Counted from the stretch's first letter, positions 1 through 8,460 are shown. The stretch is 64,000 nucleotides of DNA from Rhodocyclaceae bacterium (GCA_026415155.1 JAOAHQ010000040.1:1-64000), one strand, 5' to 3'. A program made the numbers and translations. The notes: generated from the letters alone by a model not told the origin.

Positions 1-103
1 TCCATAGCGGTGCCTCTGGACGAGGAGCACGAGCGCTTAAGATGCCGCCCGCAGCCCGAGCGCCGCCGCGTAGGGCATTGGGAATGTCGTTGAGTTTCTT
101 CAT
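1..103 (-). CDS. Partial ORF downstream of nifZ, unidentified
   Basis: The last gene of the nif operon visible here, cut by the window edge. It starts with an ATG that overlaps the nifZ stop (ATGA), so it is probably translationally coupled to nifZ. The 34 visible residues begin MKKLNDIPNAL and continue with a Gly/Ala/Arg-rich stretch without a stop codon. I do not recognise the family. Its place suggests a nif accessory protein, but that is inference from position only. Confidence 0.55.
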   Translation of the reverse strand, partial: MKKLNDIPNALRGGARAAGGILSARAPRPEAPLW

Positions 104-582
104 AGATCGTCTGCCCGATCTAATGGACAATCTGGGTTCAATGCGGTAAGCGCCGCTTCGGGCACGGCGAAGACGCGGCCTGGGCGGCAGTCGAAATGGA
201 GGTGATACGTCGGCGGATCGGTTTCGCGCACCACTTTGAGAATCTCGCCAATCGAGCCCGCCGGCACGAGCACCTCGCCTCCCGAGGCAAGCGTCAGTGC
301 GGCGCGCACGCGCTCGCGCACCTCGAAGCGGCTTTCCACCCAGGGTTCATCGGCGCCGATGAGCTCTTCCTCGCGGCAGCCGACGATCTTGCCGGCTTCG
401 AGGAAATGCACCGAATAGATGATCTGGTCGATGAGAAAGGTGCCGATATCGACGACATGGCCGATGCTGCCGCGCTTGATGAGGAGCTCGCCCGTGGCCG
501 CGCCGGGATAGGTGCCGTCGTTCCTCACATTGCGCACGACGCGCACCGCATCGCCAAAGTCCCATTTGGCGCCCTCGATCAT
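100..582 (-). CDS. nifZ: Nitrogen fixation protein NifZ
   Basis: NifZ helps mature the nitrogenase MoFe protein, acting on formation of the second P-cluster pair in the cytoplasm. The 160-residue protein shows two copies of an SH3-like strand-rich unit, one around GELLIKRGSIGHVVDIG (residues 31-50) and one around VLVPAGSIGEILKVV (105-120), as expected for the family; the second is followed by YHLHF and a short acidic tail. The start overlaps the nifW stop by 4 bases (ATGA), and an unidentified gene overlaps its own stop. Order nifV-cysE-nifW-nifZ on one strand with overlaps indicates a single transcript. Function comes from family knowledge; membership is clear from sequence and context. Confidence 0.93.
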   Translation of the reverse strand: MIEGAKWDFGDAVRVVRNVRNDGTYPGAATGELLIKRGSIGHVVDIGTFLIDQIIYSVHFLEAGKIVGCREEELIGADEPWVESRFEVRERVRAALTLASGGEVLVPAGSIGEILKVVRETDPPTYHLHFDCRPGRVFAVPEAALTALNPDCPLDRADDL

Positions 583-911
583 GTCGGCCTCGGCGTGCGG
601 GTGATCGAGCCGATCGAGACGCGCGCGATGCCGGCCGCCTTCTGATGCACGCGCATCACCTTCTCGGTGTAGGCATCCGAGCGGACGAAGTCTTCATAAG
701 CGCGCGCCAACAGGGCGCGGTAATCGGCATAGCCCGGCTCGCCGACGCGTTCGCGATGGCCATTGAGGTAGTCATGAAAGCGCTGCAGGATGTGCAGGCG
801 ATTGACATTGACGACGGCGGGTGCGAACTCGATGCCGAAATAATTGAGAAAGTCTTCGGCCGATTCGAGCTCCTCGAGATCGGCGAGAAAATCGCGGGTA
901 TCTTCACTCAT
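579..911 (-). CDS. nifW: Nitrogenase stabilizing/protective protein NifW
   Basis: NifW is a small cytoplasmic protein that associates with the MoFe protein and protects or helps assemble it. The 110-residue product has the family's typical length and features: an acidic helical start (LADLEELESAEDFLNYFGIEF), then VNVNRLHILQRFHDYL and a C-terminal helix ending in a basic tail. A strong Shine-Dalgarno (GGAGG) sits in the 9-base gap after cysE. The stop overlaps the nifZ start by 4 bases. It belongs to the nifV-cysE-nifW-nifZ operon and would be expressed under nitrogen-fixing conditions. Confidence 0.94.
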   Translation of the reverse strand: MSEDTRDFLADLEELESAEDFLNYFGIEFAPAVVNVNRLHILQRFHDYLNGHRERVGEPGYADYRALLARAYEDFVRSDAYTEKVMRVHQKAAGIARVSIGSITRTPRPT

Positions 912-920
912 GGCGCCTCC

Positions 921-1694
921 TTATCTGGCGTGTTCGCAGCAAAGCTCCCCCGCGGCGCAGACCTCGCAGTGTTCATGGGAAGCGGCGGGCGGCTCGCCGC
1001 GCAAGCGGCGCACTTCGGCTTCCAGGGTCTCAATACGCTCGACGAGGCAGCCGATGGCCTTGCCGACTGGATCGGGGATCAGATGGTGGTCGAGGTTGAT
1101 CGCGCCGCTTGCTGCCGCGCGGCTGCGCTCGCCGACTAGGCGCGCCGGAATGCCAACGGCGGTGCGGCCCGGCGGCACGTCCTTGACGACGACGGAATTG
1201 GCGCCGATGCGGGCATTCGCGCCGATGACGATTGCGCCGAGGATTTTCGCGCCGGCGCCGACGACGACGCCATCGCCGAGCGTCGGATGGCGCTTGCCCT
1301 TGTTCCAGGTGGTGCCGCCCAAGGTCACGCCGTGGTAGAGCGTCACATCGTCGCCGATTTCGGCGGTCTCGCCGATGACGACGCCGGCGCCGTGGTCGAT
1401 GAAGAAACGCCGGCCGATCGTCGCGCCGGGGTGGATGTCGATGTTCGTCAGCATGCGCGCCAGAAAAGCCAGCAAGCGCGCCGGATAACGCCAGCCCGCG
1501 CGCCATAACCGGTGAGCGATGCGATGCAGGAACAGCGCATGCAGGCCGGGATAGGTGGTGAGCACTTCCCAGGTCGAGCGCGCCGCCGGATCGCGCCCGA
1601 AGATGCAGGCGACATCTTCGCGCAGCATCGCAAAGAGGCCGGGCGGCGGGTCGGGCCGCGCGGCTTCGGCCGTCAGGAGGGCCGGTTCAGTCAT
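921..1694 (-). CDS. cysE: Serine O-acetyltransferase (nif-operon CysE)
   Basis: Makes O-acetylserine from serine and acetyl-CoA, the precursor of cysteine; copies inside nif operons are thought to supply cysteine sulfur for nitrogenase Fe-S clusters. The 257-residue protein has the N-terminal helical domain ([18 protein letters not shown]) and a left-handed hexapeptide-repeat beta-helix with the active-site segments [11 protein letters not shown] and [10 protein letters not shown] place the start at the ATG giving MTEPALL, which overlaps the nifV stop by 8 bases; an upstream in-frame extension lies inside nifV and looks like shadow. The C-terminus is unusual: [18 protein letters not shown], with four Cys and three His, which could bind metal or an Fe-S cluster. 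Confidence 0.93.
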   Translation of the reverse strand: MTEPALLTAEAARPDPPPGLFAMLREDVACIFGRDPAARSTWEVLTTYPGLHALFLHRIAHRLWRAGWRYPARLLAFLARMLTNIDIHPGATIGRRFFIDHGAGVVIGETAEIGDDVTLYHGVTLGGTTWNKGKRHPTLGDGVVVGAGAKILGAIVIGANARIGANSVVVKDVPPGRTAVGIPARLVGERSRAAASGAINLDHHLIPDPVGKAIGCLVERIETLEAEVRRLRGEPPAASHEHCEVCAAGELCCEHAR

Positions 1695-2820
1695 GGCAGG
1701 CCTCCACCATCGCGAGGAGTTCTGCATCGCCGGGCGGGCGCTTGGCGCGAGCGACGAAGGCGCGCACTCGTCCGAGCAGCCTGCGCGCCGCCGCTTCATC
1801 AAGGGTGACGCCCAGCCGCGCCATCACGGCCTGCACGGCCTTGAGCCCCGAGTGCTTGCCGAGTACGAGGCGGTGGCTGCGCCCGACGAGCGCCGGATCG
1901 AAGCCCTGATAGTTGGCCGGATGCTTGAGCAGGCCATCGACATGGATGCCGGCCTCGTGCGTGAAGGCGCCGTCGCCGACGACGCTCTTCTGCCACGGCA
2001 CGGGCCGCCCCGAAGCATGGGCGACGCGGTGGGAAACCGCGAGAAAGCCCTTGAGATCGATGCCGGTGGCGATCCCCAAGCAGCGTTCGAGGCCCAAGAC
2101 GACCTCTTCGAGCGGCGCATTGCCAGCGCGCTCACCCAGGCCATTGACCGTCGTGTTGAGATGGGTCGCTCCTGCCTTCGCCGCGGCGAGCGTGTTGGCG
2201 GTGGCGAGCCCCAGATCGTCATGCGCATGCATCTCGAGCTCGAGATCGCTCGCCTCCCGCAGGGCGCGAATGCGCTCGAAGGTCGTGAAGGGATCGAGCA
2301 CGCCCAACGTGTCGGCGAAACGAAAGCGCCGCGCGCCGGCCGCTTGGGCCGCTTCGAGCACGCGCTTTAAGAAATCGGCATCGGCGCGCGAGGCGTCCTC
2401 CCCGCCCACACAGACCTCGAAGCCTTTGTCACGCGCATAGGGAACGAGGGTAGCGATCTCGGCCAAAAGCCAATGCCGGTCGCGGCCCAGCTTGTGGCGC
2501 AGCTGCTGGTCGGAAACCGGCGCGGAAATGTCGATGAGCGGCGCACCCAGACCTGCACAGGCATCGATGTCGGCGCGGCAAAGACGGCTCCAGACCATGA
2601 GGCGGGCATTAAGCCCCAGCGCCGCCACGGCGCGGATGCTCTCTTGCTCCTCTTCTCCCATCGCCGGAATGCCGACCTCCATCTCGGGCACGCCGAGGGC
2701 ATCGAGATCGCGCGCGATGGCGAGCTTCTCTTCGAGGGTGAAGGCGACGCCGGCCGATTGTTCGCCATCGCGCAGCGTGGTGTCGTTGATGACGATGAAA
2801 GCAGAGGCATGGGTGTCCAT
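1687..2820 (-). CDS. nifV: Homocitrate synthase NifV
   Basis: Condenses acetyl-CoA with 2-oxoglutarate to homocitrate, the organic ligand of the iron-molybdenum cofactor. The 377-residue protein begins with the DRE-TIM barrel signature [17 protein letters not shown], carries [16 protein letters not shown] metal-binding His residues ([14 protein letters not shown]) and the conserved [12 protein letters not shown] loop, followed by GIHVDGLLK. It is the first gene of the visible nif operon. A sigma-54-like promoter and a TGT-N10-ACA site lie just upstream. The promoter places the transcript start almost on the ATG, so the message may be leaderless; alternatively GAGGG about 9 bases ahead acts as ribosome binding site on a longer transcript. 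Confidence 0.95.
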   Translation of the reverse strand: MDTHASAFIVINDTTLRDGEQSAGVAFTLEEKLAIARDLDALGVPEMEVGIPAMGEEEQESIRAVAALGLNARLMVWSRLCRADIDACAGLGAPLIDISAPVSDQQLRHKLGRDRHWLLAEIATLVPYARDKGFEVCVGGEDASRADADFLKRVLEAAQAAGARRFRFADTLGVLDPFTTFERIRALREASDLELEMHAHDDLGLATANTLAAAKAGATHLNTTVNGLGERAGNAPLEEVVLGLERCLGIATGIDLKGFLAVSHRVAHASGRPVPWQKSVVGDGAFTHEAGIHVDGLLKHPANYQGFDPALVGRSHRLVLGKHSGLKAVQAVMARLGVTLDEAAARRLLGRVRAFVARAKRPPGDAELLAMVEACHD

Positions 2821-2832
2821 GCCCCTGCCCTC

Positions 2833-2847
2833 GCAAAAACGGTGCCC
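2833..2847 (-). promoter_or_regulatory. Sigma-54 (-24/-12) type promoter of nifV operon
   Basis: On the minus strand GGGCAC, five bases, then TTGC: one mismatch from the TGGCAC-N5-TTGC consensus with the invariant GG and GC correctly spaced. From the -12 element the transcript would start about 12 bases on, near 2821, directly before the nifV ATG at 2820. Confidence 0.6.
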
Positions 2848-2895
2848 AGGAAAAAATTACTGTTGAATCAGTTGGTTAAGCGATGAGTCGAGGCG

Positions 2896-2917
2896 TTGTG
2901 TCGCAAAGTCGACACAA
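2896..2917. promoter_or_regulatory. NifA upstream activator site
   Basis: A perfect inverted repeat, TTGTGTCG and CGACACAA around a 6-base centre, contains TGT-N10-ACA, the NifA binding consensus. It lies about 50-75 bases upstream of the sigma-54-like element, on the near side for enhancer binding. Confidence 0.68.
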
Positions 2918-2965
2918 AACGGTGGCGCGCAGAGTGGTATGGCGAGGAACGGTTTTGGGGGCCTT

Positions 2966-3015
2966 TGGTGGGTCGTGAAGGATTCGAACCTTCGACCTAC
3001 GGATTAAGAGTCCGC
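2966..3015. repeat. Left attachment site (partial tRNA-Lys copy)
   Basis: Fifty bases identical to 10295-10344. It reads (minus strand) from the anticodon stem through the T arm, acceptor strand and CCA; beyond 3015 the sequence departs from the tRNA, so this is an attachment-site scar and not a functional tRNA. Confidence 0.95.
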
Positions 3016-3143
3016 GAAGGTAGGGGTTTATTAGTGTTGATTGATGTTTCTTGTAAGCCTGTATAATCAATCAAAATCAACATGTTAGACCGTTTACAGA
3101 GAATCCGCGCGTTGATTCCAATTGACTTGCATTTCGCAAATCT

Positions 3144-3161
3144 GCTTACATAGCGCTTACA
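3144..3161 (+). repeat. Paired GCTTACA arm-type sites, left end
   Basis: GCTTACA at 3144-3150 and again at 3155-3161, 11 bases apart. The same pair with the same spacing occurs near the right end (10218-10235). One helical turn spacing near both ends suits integrase arm-binding sites. A possible -35 (TTGACT, 3123-3128) for the integrase lies just before. Confidence 0.6.
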
Positions 3162-3196
3162 CGAAATAGCCATATGGAATATGCGGAGTGGGAATT

Positions 3197-4462
3197 ATGG
3201 CGAAAGTCAATCTAACCGCCGGTCGCATTCGTGAGTTTGTGACCGACAAGCCCCAAGCGTTCCTGTGGGATGCGGCCGCGCCCGGGCTGGCAGTTCGGGC
3301 GACGCGTTCCGGCGTGAAAACATACGTCTTCCAAGGCAGAGTCGGAGGCCTGCCCATCCGATGCACGATTGGCGATGTATTGGCATGGTCTCTTGACGAG
3401 GCGCGCGCGGAGGCCAGACGGCTGCAAACCCTGATTGACCGAGGCATAGACCCCCGGCAGGAAAAAAAAGACCAAGCCGAGGCTAGACGCGCGGCAGAGC
3501 TGGAAGCCAAGCGGCGGGAGCTTTTGGTCTCGGAAGCGTGGCAGGCTTATATCGCGGCACGGCGTCACAAATGGGGCGTTCGACACCTGAATGATCACGA
3601 CAACGTTGCTAAAACCGAGCTTGCGCCATTGATGAGCCTGCGTCTAGCTGACATTACCCCTGAACGCGTGAGGGCATGGCTGAGAGATGAGGTCTCACGC
3701 CGTCCGACGCGGGCGTCGCTGGCCTATCGGCTGCTGAGAGCCTTTCTCAATTGGTGCGAGGATTCACCAGACTACCGAGGCATAGCAGCATCGGGTGCAT
3801 GCGGCTCACGTGTTGCCAAAGACGTGCTCCCCCGCCCGGGCAGAAAGTCAGACTGCCTGCAACGGGAGCAATTGCCTGCATGGTTTGAGGTTGTGAGGCG
3901 CATCGCGAATCCGGTCATAGCGGCTTATCTGCAATGCTTGCTCCTCACTGGAGCTCGGCGGGGGGAACTGATGAGCCTTCGCTGGGAGAACGTCGATTTC
4001 CGCTGGCGAAGCCTGACGATTGGAGACAAAGTCGACGGAGAGCGCGTGATTCCGCTCACCCCTTATGTGGCGTGGCTACTGTCAAGATTGCCGAGACGGA
4101 ACGAGTGGGTGTTTTCCAGCCCGACGGCGTCATCCGGCCGCCTGCAAGAGCCCGCGATTCAGCATCGGCGGGCGTGCGCCGCTGCTGGCATCGAAGGCCT
4201 GACCCTGAACGGGCTGCGGCGTAGCTTCGCGACCCTGAGCGAGTGGGTCGAAGCCCCCGTCGGGGTCGTGGCCCAGATTCAGGGGCACAAACCCTCTGCG
4301 ACGGCGGAAAAACACTACAAGCGCCGACCATTGGACTTGCTGCGCATGTGGCATGGCCGGATTGAGACATGGATGCTGGAGCAAGCGGGCATTCCTCTTC
4401 CTGAGGAGGGCTCGGAGGGGTTGCGGCTGGTGGCAGACAATAGCAAAAAGGCTATACTGTGA
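3197..4462 (+). CDS. Tyrosine recombinase integrase (DUF4102 type)
   Basis: Site-specific recombinase expected to integrate and excise the element at tRNA-Lys. The 421-residue protein has the N-terminal DUF4102-like domain (FLWDAAAPGLAVRATRSGVKTYVFQGR), a core-binding helical domain around 110-200, and the catalytic domain with Arg in LLLTGARRGELMSLRW, Lys in IGDKVDG, then LNGLRRSF, GHKPSATAEKHY with the nucleophile Tyr. The usual HxxR histidine is Asn here (NGLR). I chose the ATG at 3197 because GGAG lies 8 bases before; a GTG nine bases earlier is possible. The 3' end overlaps the toxin gene by 4 bases, so integrase and toxin are coupled. Confidence 0.94.
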   Translation: MAKVNLTAGRIREFVTDKPQAFLWDAAAPGLAVRATRSGVKTYVFQGRVGGLPIRCTIGDVLAWSLDEARAEARRLQTLIDRGIDPRQEKKDQAEARRAAELEAKRRELLVSEAWQAYIAARRHKWGVRHLNDHDNVAKTELAPLMSLRLADITPERVRAWLRDEVSRRPTRASLAYRLLRAFLNWCEDSPDYRGIAASGACGSRVAKDVLPRPGRKSDCLQREQLPAWFEVVRRIANPVIAAYLQCLLLTGARRGELMSLRWENVDFRWRSLTIGDKVDGERVIPLTPYVAWLLSRLPRRNEWVFSSPTASSGRLQEPAIQHRRACAAAGIEGLTLNGLRRSFATLSEWVEAPVGVVAQIQGHKPSATAEKHYKRRPLDLLRMWHGRIETWMLEQAGIPLPEEGSEGLRLVADNSKKAIL

Positions 4463-4779
4463 GCGGCTGGACGGTCAGAATTCATCCGCTCGCTGAGCCA
4501 GAATTGCTCGCCTTGCCTGCCGACATGCGCGCGCGTTTTCTACATATCTCTGACCTACTGGAAGTCTTCGGGCCGCAGAATGTTGGAATGCCGCATGTCC
4601 GGCCGCTGGAAGGCAAGCTGTGGGAGATGAGGATGCGCGGGCGTGATGGCATTGCCCGCGCCGTGTATGCCGCCGTCCAAGGGCGCACGCTGTTGGTTTT
4701 GCATGTCTTCGTGAAGAAGACGCAGCAAGCGCCCCGCGCCGCGATTGAGACTGCCCGCAAAAGATTGGAGGCCGCCTGA
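4459..4779 (+). CDS. RelE/HigB-family toxin (Gp49-like)
   Basis: Likely a translation-dependent mRNA interferase of the HigB/RelE superfamily. The 106-residue basic protein shows the family pattern: PHVRPLEGKLWEMRMRGRDGIARAVYAA followed by LLVLHVFVKKTQQAPRAAIETARKR, typical of phage-derived Gp49-like toxins. The start is a GTG overlapping the integrase stop (GTGA). The stop overlaps the antitoxin ATG by one base (TGATG). Toxin before antitoxin is the HigBA order. Being read from the integrase transcript, it may tie toxin production to integrase expression and stabilise the element. Confidence 0.87.
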   Translation: MSGWTVRIHPLAEPELLALPADMRARFLHISDLLEVFGPQNVGMPHVRPLEGKLWEMRMRGRDGIARAVYAAVQGRTLLVLHVFVKKTQQAPRAAIETARKRLEAA

Positions 4780-5108
4780 TGAAGATCTTAAAGACCCTGA
4801 AACGTGAAATGCTGACTGATCCAGCGACCCGAGCGGCCTATGATGCCATGACTGATGAATTCGCCATTGCCCGAGAATTGATTGCAGCCCGCATTCGCGC
4901 TGGGTTGTCGCAAAGCGAAGTTGCGCAGCGTATGGGAACTTCGCAAAGCGTCATTGCCCGACTGGAAAGCGGCAAGCGTCCGCCTTCCTTGCGCACTGTT
5001 GAGCGCTATGCCCAAGCTGTCGGCGGGCGGGTCATAGTGCGTATTGTGCGATGCACAAAAAGCGGGCGGAATCATGACTTGCCCGCGGATCGTAACTTAT
5101 TGATTTAA
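4779..5108 (+). CDS. HigA-type antitoxin, XRE helix-turn-helix
   Basis: Partner of the upstream toxin and probable autoregulator. The 109-residue protein has a helical N-terminal part (LTDPATRAAYDAMTDEF) and a classical XRE helix-turn-helix at about 45-100: AGLSQSEVAQRMGTSQSVIARLESGKRPPSLRTVERYA. The gene begins one base inside the toxin stop. No separate promoter is obvious between the genes, so the pair probably depends on the integrase promoter or an internal one in the integrase gene. Confidence 0.88.
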   Translation: MKILKTLKREMLTDPATRAAYDAMTDEFAIARELIAARIRAGLSQSEVAQRMGTSQSVIARLESGKRPPSLRTVERYAQAVGGRVIVRIVRCTKSGRNHDLPADRNLLI

Positions 5109-5477
5109 CGAAAAATCAGCGTCTTTTTATTCATCGCGCGTCACAAAGCGTGACGCGATAGAAAAATCATAACGCCTTGTTTTTTATAGAGGTTGATTTT
5201 ATTCCCTTGACAACGCGAGATGTTGTTTTAGTATTGCGAACGTGGATTTCCACAGGTTATCCACAAGGGGGCAAGGAGCGGCGCGCCAACGCCGCCCCTT
5301 GCGGTTTCGGAAACGGCAGCCCGTCTCGCGAAAGCAGTAAGGTTCCTCCCTCAAACTGCAATATGAGTTTAGATAGGCTAAAGCTAAAAAGTCAACACAC
5401 TTTGCCCCATTTCCTACCATTTGTTATCGTGTTGAGGATTGGCCTATCGTCGGGCTGCCATTGCATAGGAGTTTGCA
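5109..5477. other. AT-rich intergenic region with DnaA box; candidate origin
   Basis: A 369-base stretch without a convincing gene, AT-rich compared with its neighbours. It holds an 8-base-arm inverted repeat at 5137-5157 and a perfect DnaA box TTATCCACA at 5257-5265, with a second TTTCCACAG-like site about 10 bases before. With a primase/helicase gene downstream, this could be the element's replication origin; it must also hold the promoter of the AlpA-like gene. Confidence 0.45.
5137..5157. repeat. Inverted repeat after antitoxin gene
   Basis: Arms CGCGTCAC and GTGACGCG around a 5-base centre, 29 bases after the antitoxin stop. There is no T-run next to it, so an operator or a rho-dependent processing site is as likely as a terminator. 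Confidence 0.5.
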
Positions 5478-5696
5478 ATGGCACAAGGTTGTCTGCACCA
5501 ACCCGCTCTTGAGGTTCTAACGACCCGGGAGGCGGCCGCGCTACTGCGTCGCGAGCCGCAAACCCTCCGCAAATGGGCCTGCACAGAAAGCGGGCCGATT
5601 CGCCCTCTTCGGATTAACGGTCGTCTCTTATGGCGAATTTCTGATATCCGGTCGCTCCTCGGCACCAATGCCGAGTCTGCCGAGACTGCCGAGTAA
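5478..5696 (+). CDS. AlpA/MerR-like excisionase or regulator
   Basis: A 72-residue winged-helix DNA-binding protein: LEVLTTREAAALLRREPQTLRKWACTES is a MerR/excisionase-type helix-turn-helix, followed by the wing IRPLRINGRLLWRISDIRSLL, then an acidic tail. Such proteins direct excision or switch on replication genes in phage satellites. Start ATG follows GGAG by 7 bases. It heads a run of five tightly packed element genes on the same strand. Confidence 0.8.
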   Translation: MAQGCLHQPALEVLTTREAAALLRREPQTLRKWACTESGPIRPLRINGRLLWRISDIRSLLGTNAESAETAE

Positions 5697-5706
5697 GGAG
5701 GGCGCT

Positions 5707-5970
5707 ATGGCAGTCAACCAACAAATAGCCCCGGCGGGCGAGGCCGGGGCGTGGAGCATTCCTGAGCAAAACGGTAAGGATTATAACAGCACCAGCGGGC
5801 GGCGGCGCGCCATTCGCGAAGCGGCGCAAATCGTGGCTGGCTGGAAATGGGCGCGCTTGCTTACTGTGGTTGGCGGCGGCGGGCGGCTGACGGCGCGCGA
5901 ATTACGTCGTGCCTTGCGGAAAGCTGAAAAATTCAAACTGCCGCGGGAGGTGCGCCATGGCAAGCGTTGA
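5707..5970 (+). CDS. Small basic element protein, unknown function
   Basis: An 87-residue protein, unrecognised. The C-terminal two thirds is basic and helical (RRRAIREAAQIVAGWKWARLL, then LTARELRRALRKAEKF), compatible with nucleic-acid binding. I chose the ATG at 5707 because AAGGAGGG lies just before it; an upstream ATG at 5668 sits inside the previous gene. Its stop overlaps the start of the primase gene by 14 bases, so it is co-translated with replication functions. Confidence 0.7.
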   Translation: MAVNQQIAPAGEAGAWSIPEQNGKDYNSTSGRRRAIREAAQIVAGWKWARLLTVVGGGGRLTARELRRALRKAEKFKLPREVRHGKR

Positions 5971-8460
5971 GCGCATCCGTGAGGCTTTGCAATTTGTCCC
6001 CGTGGGGGGGCATGATGAGCGCGTAAAAATTGCTTTCGCGCTGAAAAGCGCACTTGGCGAGGCGGGCCGCGATCTGTGGGACGAATGGCGGGGCGAACGC
6101 GGCAACGACGAAGCCGATAGCGTATGGCGAAGCGTCAGGCCTGACGGCAAGGTGCGCATCGGAACCCTGTTTCACATGGCGCGGCTCCACGGCTGGAACA
6201 GCAAGCGCCCGCACAAAGAGCCGACGCATGATGAGCTTGCCGAGCGCAAGCGCTTCGCGGCGGAACGGGCCGCAAAAGAGGAAGCCGAGATAGCCCGCGA
6301 ACGCGCAGACACGGCATCGAGGGCGGCGGCGATCTTGAAGGCGGCGCATGAGGCAAAAGCCGACCATCCTTACCTTTCGCGCAAGCGGGTTTCACCCGTG
6401 GCAACCCTACGAGAGATTGACGCGGGCGCGGCGGCGGCAATTCTTGGCTATGTGCCAAAGGCTGGTGGCGAGCCGCTAACGGGCCGCTTGTTGGTGGTTC
6501 CAGTCAGGCAAGGCAATCAAATCTCGACGCTGGAGATGATCGAGCGGCCGGCCGCAAGGCGGCACTGGCTGGACGCGGCACAAAGGCGGGCGGGTATTGG
6601 GCAACCGAACGCCTTCCCGATGGCGACGGCGCGGGCCTAACCCTGCTGATCGGTGAAGGCATGGCAACCGTGCTATCGGCATCGCAAGCGACCGGGCACC
6701 CGGGCATTGCGGCGTTATCGTCGGGCAACCTGCCAGCGGTGGCGAAGGCGATGCGCGAACGCTACCCGGCGGCGGCGCTGGTGATTCTGGCCGATTTGGT
6801 GAAGGCGACCGGCGAGCCTGATCCGCACGCCATCGAAGCGGCGCGGGCCGTGGGCGGCAGGCTGGCAGTCCCAGGCTTCGGAAAGGGCAGAGAGTCACAC
6901 CAGAAGGACATGAACGATCTGTTCATCATCCGTGGTGCTGAGGCCGTGAAACGCGCCATTGCGAGCGCGGCTGTGCCAGAGGAAGATGACGGCTGGCCTG
7001 ATCCGCAACCTTTGACAGCGAAAATCGAGCCAGAGTCTTACCCGCTTGATGCCCTGCCCGACACCATCCGGGCGGCGGTGGAGGAAGTGCAAGCCTTCGT
7101 CCAAGCGCCGATTCCGCTGGTGGCATCGTCGGCGCTTGCGGCGCTGTCTCTGGCTTGCCAAGCGCATATTGACGTGAAGCGCGCCGAAAAACTGCAAGGG
7201 CCGGTTAGCCTGTTCCTGCTGACGATTGCCGATTCCGGCGAGCGGAAAACAACATGCGACGGCTTTTTCACTTCGGCAATCCGCCAGTATCAAGATGAGC
7301 GGGCCGAGGCGATGAAACCTGTGATCCAGGCATATGAAGCGGCAATGGACGCATGGAGCGCCGAACGCGAGGGCATCCTGTCGGCACTGCGCGATGCCGG
7401 CAAGAAAGCCAAGCCTACTGACAAGCTGCGGGCCGAGCTCGAAGAATTGCAGCATAGAAAGCCAGAGCCTCCAAGAGTGCCAAGGCTGATCCTCAACGAC
7501 GAGACCCCGGAAAATCTCGCATGGTCTCTTGCGAAGCAATGGCCTTCGTCTGGCGTGCTGTCGAGCGAGGCCGGCGTGATACTCGGTTCGCACGGCATGG
7601 GCAAAGACAGCGTCATGAGAAACCTTGCCTTGCTGAACGTTCTTTGGGACGGCGGCACGCACTCAATCGGCAGGCGCACGTCTGAGTCCTTCACAGTGCG
7701 CGGAGCACGTCTGACGATGGGGCTGATGGTGCAGGAAGCGACGCTGCGGGAGTATTTCAGCAAGTCGGGCGGGCTGGCGCGTGGAACAGGCTTTCTTGCG
7801 CGGTTTCTGGTGGCATGGCCTGAATCAACGCAAGGGACGCGGTTTTTCAAAGAAGCTCCCGAACATTGGCCCCACTTGTCAGCATTTCACCGGCGCATTG
7901 CCGCGATTCTGAGCGAGCCTGTCCCCATCGATGAAAACGGCGCATTAAGTCCGGCCATGCTGGCGATGGCACCGGAGGCAAAAACAGCGTGGGTTCGATT
8001 CCACGATGCCATCGAAGCCATGCTCGCAGCCGGCGGCGAGCTTTACGACGTGCGAGATGTGGCAGCGAAGACTGCCGAAAACGCGGCGCGGCTTGCCGCT
8101 CTGTTCCATCACTTCGAGTATGGCATCGGCGGCGCTATCGGGCTGGACAGTTTCGAACGGGCGAGCCGCGTCGTGGCATGGCATCTATCCGAGTCGAAGA
8201 GGTTCCTTGGCGAGCTTGCGCTGCCTGCGGAACTGGCGGATGCGGCGCGGCTGGATAGCTGGCTGATTGAGCACTGCCGGCGGGAGCGCACGCTTGCCGT
8301 CGGCAAAAATCACGTCAGGCAATACGGGCCGCTGAGAGACGGCGCGCGCCTTGACAACGCGATTCGTGAGCTGGCAGAGCTAGACCGTCTGCGGGTTGAA
8401 AGAGACGGCAAGCGAATGACGATCCGCATCAATCCGGCGCTGGTGGAGACGGCACCATGA
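5957..8460 (+). pseudogene. Primase/Toprim/DUF3987 replication protein, frameshifted
   Basis: One replication gene read in two frames. 5957-6640 encodes a PriCT-2 type primase-associated domain (VERIREALQFVPVGGHDERVK, then LKSALGEAGRDLWDEW) and the first half of a Toprim-like domain. The Toprim half continues in the -1 frame (AALAGRGTKAGGYWATERLP, then GLTLLIGEGMATVLSAS, and VILADL with the metal-binding Asp), followed by a DUF3987 helicase-like domain up to 8460 with the degenerate nucleotide loop ADSGERKTT. Restoring one base between 6543 and 6544 joins both frames seamlessly. No slippery heptamer is visible there, so this is probably a real or sequencing deletion, not programmed frameshifting. 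The downstream part could still be made from the ATG at 6661 (599 residues). If truly broken, the element may need a helper to replicate. Confidence 0.85.

Noticed and set aside
2966..3040. Second functional tRNA-Lys(CUU) gene
   Set aside because: Only the 3' 50 bases are present; the D arm and 5' acceptor strand are missing, so it is the attachment-site copy.
6536..6560. Programmed -1 frameshift in the primase gene
   Set aside because: No X-XXY-YYZ slippery heptamer and no following pseudoknot-like structure; a single-base deletion explains the two frames better.
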